A stretch of 9,905 bases of DNA from Desulfobacterales bacterium (GTDB lineage Bacteria > Desulfobacterota > Desulfobulbia > Desulfobulbales > BM004). Position numbers and translations under genes: made by a program. Below, in pieces: positions 5,453-9,905 of the stretch (position 1 is the first letter of the stretch; each line of letters begins with the position of its first letter). The notes beneath the pieces are model-generated. The model was given only the letters and a program-made list of their open reading frames with translations, had not been told where the DNA came from and did no database searches. The DNA lies in assembly GCA_012974315.1 (NCBI GenBank), contig JAAXQI010000072.1, positions 1-9,905 of the forward strand, given 5' to 3'.

Positions 5453-5917
5453 GGAATTTTTCAGCGAGATATGTCTGCCCGTTTTTTTACTTCCAGCCCG
5501 GGAATATTCAAAAAAACTTAGACATTGTAACTCTTATTGAGAGTACTTATCAAGTATAAACCTGAAAATGGGAAAATAGCTTTCAGCGGGAAACGTTCAG
5601 TAAAAAAATAAGGGAAGATCCAGGATAATGAAAGAGCTAACGTGTTTTTATTCCTCCATTGAGCCTATCTTTCAGATTATAATTTCTGGCTCATGGATTG
5701 ACGCGTGGTTTTACAGTGATTTTTCAGCAGTTTATGATTAGATATATTGTTGATCGGCTGGGTTATTTGTTGACAGAGTGTTTGGTTATCCATTACTTGT
5801 TGATTTACTGCGATGAACCCGGGTGGCTTCAAAGAACCGCCCCGAATTTTGGCGCTGGTAAAAAAGCGATTACCTGTCAACCATGCAACCTCTACTAACC
5901 TTTAAGGCTGTATTGAC
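5453..5917. other. long divergent intergenic region, no gene seen
   Basis: About 465 bp separate the divergent sensor operon and HD gene. I find no convincing gene; an open frame on the plus strand at 5698-5898 has no ribosome site or family resemblance. Visible signals are a TACTT-atc-AAGTA dyad at 5544-5556, a distant dyad TGAGCC/GGCTCA (5660-5665/5688-5693), and three TTGTTGA repeats (5747, 5767, 5797). A TTGACA at 5770-5775 lacks a good -10 box. The length and repeats suggest a complex control region or an unrecognised small RNA. Confidence 0.4.
5747..5803 (+). repeat. three helically phased TTGTTGA repeats
   Basis: Exact TTGTTGA copies begin at 5747, 5767 and 5797, so intervals are 20 and 30 bp, near whole helical turns. 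A GGTTAT precedes the second and third copies. They lie 115-170 bp upstream of the HD gene and may be binding sites for one protein on a single DNA face. Chance cannot be excluded for a 7-mer in T-rich DNA. Confidence 0.35.
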
Positions 5918-6808
5918 ATGATTAGAGACAACAACATACTTTATGATCTGCTAGATGAAAGCTCTCCTGCTGAAACCTTAGCTGAGATAAAAAATGTCCT
6001 GCTCCTGATCGACCCTTCCCCGGACCCGTTGCCAATCGAAAATATATTTGCGGATATCATCCTGCTCTTCAACGGAAAATTTCCCGGATACAAGGCCAGT
6101 AATACAAAATATCATAACCTGGAACATACATGTTCAACCACTCTTGCTGCTGCAAGGCTCATTCATGGTTTGCATGTCCGGGGACAGGTTTTCTCCCCAA
6201 GGCTTGTTCAGCTTTGCCTGATCGGGACACTTTTTCATGACACGGGCCTGATCCAGACCAGCGATGAAGTGGAGGGTACCGGGGCCCAGCACACCATGGG
6301 CCACGAGGAACGCTCAATAGCCATCATGGGAAAATATCTCGCCGAAAAGGGCTATTCACAGGAGGACATCCGCGACTGCGGCCATATGATCAAGTGTACA
6401 GAGCTCTTCTTTCCCATGGGAGATATCCCATTTAATTCTGAAGAAGTCTTGACCATGGGCAAGGTTGTTGGAACCGCCGACCTGGTTGCCCAGATGGCAG
6501 ACAGGAATTACCAGGAAAAACTGCCTCTGCTTTTCATGGAGTTTCAGGAAGCCAAGGTGCAAGGGTTTGAGACCCCCCTGGAGCTTTTCCAAAAAACCGA
6601 GGAGTTCTATCGCAAGGTGGCACGTAAAAGGATGAGAAATGAACTGGAAGGAATTTCTTCTGCAGCTCTCTATCATTTCAGGGAGAGGTGGGAAATAGAT
6701 AAGAATCTTTATGAGGAAGCAATCAAGTATAACATAAGACGCATGAAGGATACTGTCGTAGAGTCTATGCTGCAGCTCTCTATTATTTCAGGGATAGATC
6801 GAAAATAG
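5918..6808 (+). CDS. HD-domain metal-dependent phosphohydrolase
   Basis: 296 residues from ATG 5918; a weak TAAGG (5903-5907) lies 10 nt upstream. The HD-fold motifs are complete: YHNLEH (H66, H70), LFHDTG (H107, D108), GHEERS (H129) and VVGTADLVAQMADR (D188, with D195). The YHN-x-x-H opening and HDTG recall the cyclic-nucleotide phosphodiesterase branch of the HD superfamily, but the protein lacks the GYP motif and is not HD-GYP. The substrate is probably a nucleotide or cyclic nucleotide; the sequence cannot say which. No signal peptide, membrane segment or sensor domain is seen. The C-terminus is odd: the last 13 residues are encoded by a second copy of DNA from 6660-6699, read in another frame (6770-6808). 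The natural C-terminus may therefore have been replaced. The gene converges on the HD-GYP gene across a structured insert. Confidence 0.88.
   Translation: MIRDNNILYDLLDESSPAETLAEIKNVLLLIDPSPDPLPIENIFADIILLFNGKFPGYKASNTKYHNLEHTCSTTLAAARLIHGLHVRGQVFSPRLVQLCLIGTLFHDTGLIQTSDEVEGTGAQHTMGHEERSIAIMGKYLAEKGYSQEDIRDCGHMIKCTELFFPMGDIPFNSEEVLTMGKVVGTADLVAQMADRNYQEKLPLLFMEFQEAKVQGFETPLELFQKTEEFYRKVARKRMRNELEGISSAALYHFRERWEIDKNLYEEAIKYNIRRMKDTVVESMLQLSIISGIDRK
6660..6719 (+). repeat. direct repeat, copy 1 (inside HD gene)
   Basis: This is the source copy of a segment of about 60 bp. Positions 6660-6684 recur at 6770-6794 with one mismatch, and the similarity extends imperfectly to 6699/6809. Positions 6690-6720 recur at 7034-7064 (25 of 31 by hand count). 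Here the DNA is read in the frame that gives a normal-looking HD-protein C-terminal helix. Confidence 0.7.
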
Positions 6809-6809
6809 A
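6770..6809 (+). repeat. direct repeat, copy 2 left part
   Basis: Repeats 6660-6699 at an offset of 110 bp, the first 25 bases with a single change. Because 110 is not a multiple of three it is read in a different frame and supplies the last codons and TAG of the HD gene. The match ends abruptly at the edge of the GC-rich segment. Confidence 0.7.
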
Positions 6810-6813
6810 GTAC

Positions 6814-6982
6814 CCGTTCAGCAGCACCCATCCGGAGTCTTCCTGCGGTCGTTTATGCCCTGCAAGGGTGCTTACCTGCGTGCGATCGGACCAGCTAACA
6901 CAGGACTAATATAGCTTGCCGTCCCGTTTGTGCCCCAAGGGCACTTCCGTTGGGCGCACACATCGGGAACACTGCTAAACGG
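6814..6982 (-). ncRNA. candidate structured RNA (multi-stem junction)
   Basis: The closing stem pairs 6814-6824 (CCGTTCAGCAG) with 6972-6982 (CTGCTAAACGG). Ten of 11 pairs are Watson-Crick; the eleventh is a C/A mismatch on the plus strand but a G-U pair on the minus strand, which favours a minus-strand RNA. Inside lie three stems: 6823-6829/6866-6872 (AGCACCC/GGGTGCT, sharing two bases with the closing stem), 6893-6897/6912-6916 (AGCTA/TAGCT), and a long one of 6922-6926/6964-6968 plus 6929-6938/6950-6960 with one bulged base. On the minus strand it would follow the HD-GYP stop codon as a 3' UTR or separate RNA. Confidence 0.45.
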
Positions 6983-6988
6983 CTACAG

Positions 6989-7010
6989 CGGCAGAGGTTT
7001 TTCCCTGCCG
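6989..7010. repeat. hairpin CGGCAG/CTGCCG
   Basis: A 6-bp perfect stem (6989-6994/7005-7010) is extended by two inner GG/CC pairs past a bulged base, with a T5 (A5) loop. It lies between the closing stem of the structured element and the HD-GYP stop. There is no T run after it on either strand, so it is not a standard terminator. TAAACGG repeats at 6976 and 7024 flank it. Confidence 0.5.
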
Positions 7011-7033
7011 TGCTCTGACCCGGTAAACGGTTA

Positions 7034-7064
7034 GGGAAATAGACAGGGATCTTTATGCGGAAAA
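7034..7064 (+). repeat. direct repeat, copy 2 right part
   Basis: Matches 6690-6720 at 25 of 31 positions by hand count, including GGGAAATAGA and TCTTTATG blocks. It runs into the stop codon and last codons of the minus-strand HD-GYP gene (7053 onward). It continues where the left part (6770-6809) leaves off, with the GC-rich insert between. Confidence 0.5.
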
Positions 7065-8501
7065 GATATGCTGTACAGGTTGAATTCCGAGATCGGAAGG
7101 GTGATAGGTCTCGATGATTTCCCTTACATAGTTGCCCGTTTCGGGGTCGCGTTCGTCCAGGTTAATTATTTCCTTTTTTTTGTAACTGTCATCACTTCCT
7201 TTTTCCAGGACGCAGACTAATGGCCTTTTGGAAAACTCCCTGCTGGGAGAACTGACAACCAGGGCCAGTTCGTCGGTGTCAAGCCGCATCAAAGTGCCAA
7301 CCGGATATACCCCCATAATATTGATGAAAACCTTGATGAGGATAGGATCATAGTCCCTGCCGGCCCGATCGAACATGTAGCCAAGGGCGCGGTCCGGGCT
7401 CAGCACGGATTTCCGGTAGGCCCGCGATGATGTTAACGTATCATATTGATCTGCAATGGAGATAATCTTGCCAAAAAGGGTTAACGGTCTTTTCCAGTCG
7501 GCATGGGGATAGCCGGACAGGTCGTATTTCAGGTGGTGCTCAAACATCGGCACCAGAATTCTGGCCTTGCTGTCAGGAGAGGCCTTGAGTTTTAACATCA
7601 GCCTGGAGCTGTTCAGGGAATGCTCCTCGATCATCTGTAACTCACTCTCATTCAGCTTGTCCTTTTTGTGCAGAACTTCATAGGGAATCTCAATTTTTCC
7701 AAGGTCATGAAAAAGGGCACACATGCCAAGATTCACCAGGTTACGGCGTGAGAGGTTGATGCGCCTGCCAATGCACATGGATAGCATGCCAACGTTCACC
7801 GAATGTGTGTAAGTGTAGTCGTCAAATACTCGAAGTGTGCTGATGGCGGAATAAACTTCGTCATCCTCAATAAGATTCGTCACCAAGTCCTGGACTACCC
7901 GGACGGTTTTACGGACACCGACCTCACCTTTTCCCTCTTTGATCTTCTGGGCAACTTCTTCGATAGAGGCCTTGGTATAAGTATAGTCTTTTCTGGCCCT
8001 TTCCCGCCGTTCAGCCTTGCTCTTGTAGGATTCTTCATCCTGGGGTCTTTCCGTTTTCTTGACCAGTTCAACCCATGCTATATTTTCTGCAGCAAGGCTG
8101 TCTTTGAGCCAGGCGAGAGGTTCCGGCTGCTGCCCGGAGATATCCAGCAGCCGCATGAAAGCCAGGATCTCCCTTGCAGAGGCCTGCGTGACAGCTTCGA
8201 GTAAACGCACTCCTTCCAGACTGCGGGTATCAAAAAAACGTATAATGTTATCAAAAAGATTCTTTGTGGTCCTGTTGTAGGCAAGCTTTTCATCATCAAC
8301 ATACAACTGGTCATTGGAGATTTTGAACGTCAGTGAATCATTGTCCATGCAGCTGTTGATGGATTCGGAGAATTTCTCAATTCCCTCTATGACCAGCGTA
8401 TGGGTATCACTGTGAATTCTTGCTGTCTGGCTCAGGCTGTAGAAGTTGTGCAGGAATTCTTCGAACTGGGAATATGATCTGTATTTTGGAGCATCAGTCA
8501 T
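7053..8501 (-). CDS. HD-GYP domain protein (putative c-di-GMP phosphodiesterase)
   Basis: 482 residues; ATG 8501 has GGAG (8514-8511) 9 nt upstream and overlaps the preceding gene by 8 bp. Residues 1-220 are a helical, charged region without a recognised domain. Residues 225-410 are an HD-GYP domain: THSVNV (H233), FHDLGK (H265, D266), EEHS (H294), EHHLKYDLSGYP (H322, H323, G330-Y331-P332) and ISIADQYD (D351, D354). All metal ligands are present, so c-di-GMP hydrolysis to pGpG or GMP is plausible. The signature departs from the usual HHExxDGxGYP: Glu is Leu324 and the first Gly is Leu328, which may change activity. A C-terminal tail of about 70 residues follows. There is no membrane segment, so it is cytoplasmic. 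The close pairing with the HEAT-repeat gene suggests the two proteins form a unit. Confidence 0.92.
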   Translation of the reverse strand: MTDAPKYRSYSQFEEFLHNFYSLSQTARIHSDTHTLVIEGIEKFSESINSCMDNDSLTFKISNDQLYVDDEKLAYNRTTKNLFDNIIRFFDTRSLEGVRLLEAVTQASAREILAFMRLLDISGQQPEPLAWLKDSLAAENIAWVELVKKTERPQDEESYKSKAERRERARKDYTYTKASIEEVAQKIKEGKGEVGVRKTVRVVQDLVTNLIEDDEVYSAISTLRVFDDYTYTHSVNVGMLSMCIGRRINLSRRNLVNLGMCALFHDLGKIEIPYEVLHKKDKLNESELQMIEEHSLNSSRLMLKLKASPDSKARILVPMFEHHLKYDLSGYPHADWKRPLTLFGKIISIADQYDTLTSSRAYRKSVLSPDRALGYMFDRAGRDYDPILIKVFINIMGVYPVGTLMRLDTDELALVVSSPSREFSKRPLVCVLEKGSDDSYKKKEIINLDERDPETGNYVREIIETYHPSDLGIQPVQHIFSA

Positions 8502-9905
8502 TGGTGTTTTCTCCAGAGACAGTTATCGTCTTTGTTCTATCAAAAGCTTTCCTGATCACCCCGAATTTGCTTTTTGAAGCTTTCTGGAGAATATCCTTTG
8601 CTTCCGGAGTATCGAGCAATGCCAAGGCAATGGCTGCACCTTCCCTGAAAATCAATTTCCCTGAACCCATAAAACTGTTCCATCCCCGGCTCAGGAGTAT
8701 TCTGCGCAGGAACGGCAAAGCCGTGTTGGATCCGCAGCGGCCAAGGGCCTTATAACAGGCAAGGATGTGGGGCGGATCTTTTTTGGCAGAAGTTTCTTTC
8801 AAATAGCTCAGCAGCATGTTTTCAAGTGCACTGGAACGTTGATTTGCAAAAGCGGCAAGGATAGAGGTGCGTATCTCTTTGCTGGGGTCATCAATGAGTG
8901 AAAACAGCTTCTGGGCGTATTTGGGATCCCTGGCAACAAGCTCTTTGATCGCTTTCCTGCGCACCTTTTCAGAGGAGTGATCGCACATCTTGAAAAGGAT
9001 TCTATTGACCCGGTCCCCCTGCAGGCGATTCAATATGGACAGAAGCTTGTCCCCCATCTCCGTGCCATGCTGTTTCACTATTTTTTCAAGAGGTCCGATG
9101 TCACGCTGGCTCAGGTGCACTATCACTACCGAGACCACCTGTTGTATCTCTTGTGAATTGCTCTGCAGAATGACGGGCACCAGAAAAGGGATAAGCTCCG
9201 GGGAGAAATAAAGAAGTGCCTGGCCAAAAGCCTTTAGCTTGTCAATTTCAATCATTTCCAGCTTCAGGAGCTTGTCGCTGATCAGTTGAAAGATCTCAGG
9301 CTTGGACAGGTCCTGGAAAAAACGGTCGATGCGTGAGCGCTGCCAGTCCTGCGCAGTAAGTGATTTCGGGGAGAAGAGCTTGTGTAGCGACTGTAATAAT
9401 ACGGCCAGCAGATCGAACCTGTCCTTCTCAATGGTCTCAACCGCCTCTTCGGAGATGAACCCAAGTACTGCCTCGAATTTCTCCAGGTCGGACTGGCTTT
9501 TGAGAATAATCATTAATGCTTCAATAAGATCCTCGGTAATAACCCAGTTCTCTTCCTCCTGAACCATTTGCTGAAGTGTTACATAATCAAGATTCGACAG
9601 CTCCAACTGGTCATCACTGATCAAGGCAATACTTCTGGCAACAATGTCATCGCCTTCCGGTTCTTCCATTTCCTGGGACTGGTCCGTTTCTTCCCGGTCG
9701 GCGTCTTCTTCGGGCGGCGGTGCAGGAGGTGGAAGCTGGGAAAAATCCATGAGCAGCAGGTCCTGCCAGAAAATGTCAACCGCCTTGAAATCTATACACT
9801 CAAGTTCTTCATCTATCAGAGCGGTGACGATGTCTCCCTCGGTCTCCTCGGCGAACAACCTGTATTTATAAGCTATTTTGTAAAAGGCGGCGATCTCCTC
9901 GAGGG
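8494..9905 (-). CDS. HEAT-repeat protein (N-terminus outside window)
   Basis: The frame is open to the right edge (last full codon 9903-9901), so the TTG at 9858 is internal and the true start is beyond the window; about 469 residues are visible. The early part (EEIAAFYKIAYKY...) is acidic and leads to a Pro-rich and Glu/Asp-rich linker (PPPAPPP then EEDADREE) near residues 58-87 of the visible part. The rest is alpha-helical with repeated pairs such as SSEKVRRKAIKELV, DPSKEIRTSILAAFA and the following GRCGSNTALPFLRRIL unit, typical of HEAT/armadillo repeats that make a curved protein-binding scaffold. No catalytic motif is seen. It overlaps the HD-GYP start by 8 bp, so the two are translated together. 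A likely job is to bind or locate the HD-GYP enzyme; this is inferred from gene order. Confidence 0.85.
   Translation of the reverse strand, partial: LEEIAAFYKIAYKYRLFAEETEGDIVTALIDEELECIDFKAVDIFWQDLLLMDFSQLPPPAPPPEEDADREETDQSQEMEEPEGDDIVARSIALISDDQLELSNLDYVTLQQMVQEEENWVITEDLIEALMIILKSQSDLEKFEAVLGFISEEAVETIEKDRFDLLAVLLQSLHKLFSPKSLTAQDWQRSRIDRFFQDLSKPEIFQLISDKLLKLEMIEIDKLKAFGQALLYFSPELIPFLVPVILQSNSQEIQQVVSVVIVHLSQRDIGPLEKIVKQHGTEMGDKLLSILNRLQGDRVNRILFKMCDHSSEKVRRKAIKELVARDPKYAQKLFSLIDDPSKEIRTSILAAFANQRSSALENMLLSYLKETSAKKDPPHILACYKALGRCGSNTALPFLRRILLSRGWNSFMGSGKLIFREGAAIALALLDTPEAKDILQKASKSKFGVIRKAFDRTKTITVSGENTND

Larger units (their letters stand above)
6810..7036. mobile_element. GC-rich structured insert, MITE-like candidate
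   Basis: A segment of about 227 bp and about 59% G+C (by hand count) between two convergent genes, with no open frame of note. AAATAGA (6803-6809 and 7037-7043) flanks it like a 7-bp target duplication. Outside these the sequence resumes as the two halves of a second copy of 6660-6719. Near the ends, CCGTTCAGC (6814-6822) and GGTAAACGG (7022-7030) are imperfect terminal inverted repeats (7 of 9). No transposase is present, so it would be non-autonomous. It may equally be a structured RNA element or a remnant of a larger element. No family is recognised. Confidence 0.5.

Noticed and set aside
5698..5898. Open frame of 66 codons before the HD gene
   Set aside because: No ribosome site, no recognisable domain, mixed hydrophobicity and phased repeats within it; better treated as control region.
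6810..7036. c-di-GMP (GEMM-type) riboswitch next to c-di-GMP genes
   Set aside because: Tempting from context, but the position is downstream of both neighbouring genes and I could not match the conserved GEMM core or its tetraloop arrangement.
7803..8204. Plus-strand open frame of 133 codons
   Set aside because: Lies inside the HD-GYP gene on the opposite strand; composition reflects the antisense of that gene.
1..9905. CRISPR array, tRNA or rRNA genes
   Set aside because: No regularly spaced repeats, cloverleaf patterns or rRNA-like sequence were seen on reading both strands.

Overview
The window carries short, tightly packed genes for signalling and nucleotide handling. It has a low-to-moderate G+C background, TTG and GTG starts, a kinase-less PAS sensor ending in a Cys4 module, PilZ and HD-GYP proteins, and a paired HEAT-repeat/HD-GYP unit. 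This mix suggests a Gram-negative environmental bacterium, most likely a Desulfobacterota (Desulfobulbales-like) sulfate reducer or relative. That placement is inferred from gene content and protein style; no rRNA or other phylogenetic marker except an IF-2 fragment is present.

Left part (1-2286): the 3' end of an IF-2-like gene that is not followed by the usual rbfA/truB genes. Next come a tiny single-pass membrane protein and a row of three hairpins, the last a clear intrinsic terminator. A promoter-like TATAAT next to overlapping dyads precedes an unrecognised 160-residue protein. A receiver-like protein with a hydrophobic N-terminal extension follows.

Middle part (2287-3855): a compact plus-strand operon of a TerB-like protein, a Cys-rich PilZ protein, a DCTPP1/MazG-type nucleotide pyrophosphohydrolase and an eight-cysteine small protein. 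The last three genes are 11 bp apart or overlap by 4 bp. Facing it on the minus strand is a translationally coupled pair (ATGA overlap): a small His-rich membrane protein, then a membrane PAS sensor without kinase or output domain. Their promoter region holds an 8-bp inverted repeat over the -10 box.

Right part (5918-9905): an HD-domain phosphohydrolase on the plus strand converges on a minus-strand pair, a HEAT-repeat protein (5' end outside the window) overlapping an HD-GYP protein by 8 bp. Between the convergent genes lies a GC-rich (about 59% G+C by hand count) segment of about 227 bp. It folds into several nested stems closed by a long outer stem, and 7-bp direct repeats flank it. It appears to interrupt a second, partial copy of the 3' end of the neighbouring HD gene. 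This is the most unusual structure in the window and looks like a small non-autonomous insertion and/or a structured RNA.

Common theme: second-messenger and sensory control. PilZ is a c-di-GMP receptor fold, HD-GYP a c-di-GMP phosphodiesterase fold, the HD protein a possible nucleotide phosphohydrolase, and receiver and PAS proteins are sensory. Functional links between these separate transcription units are inference only.
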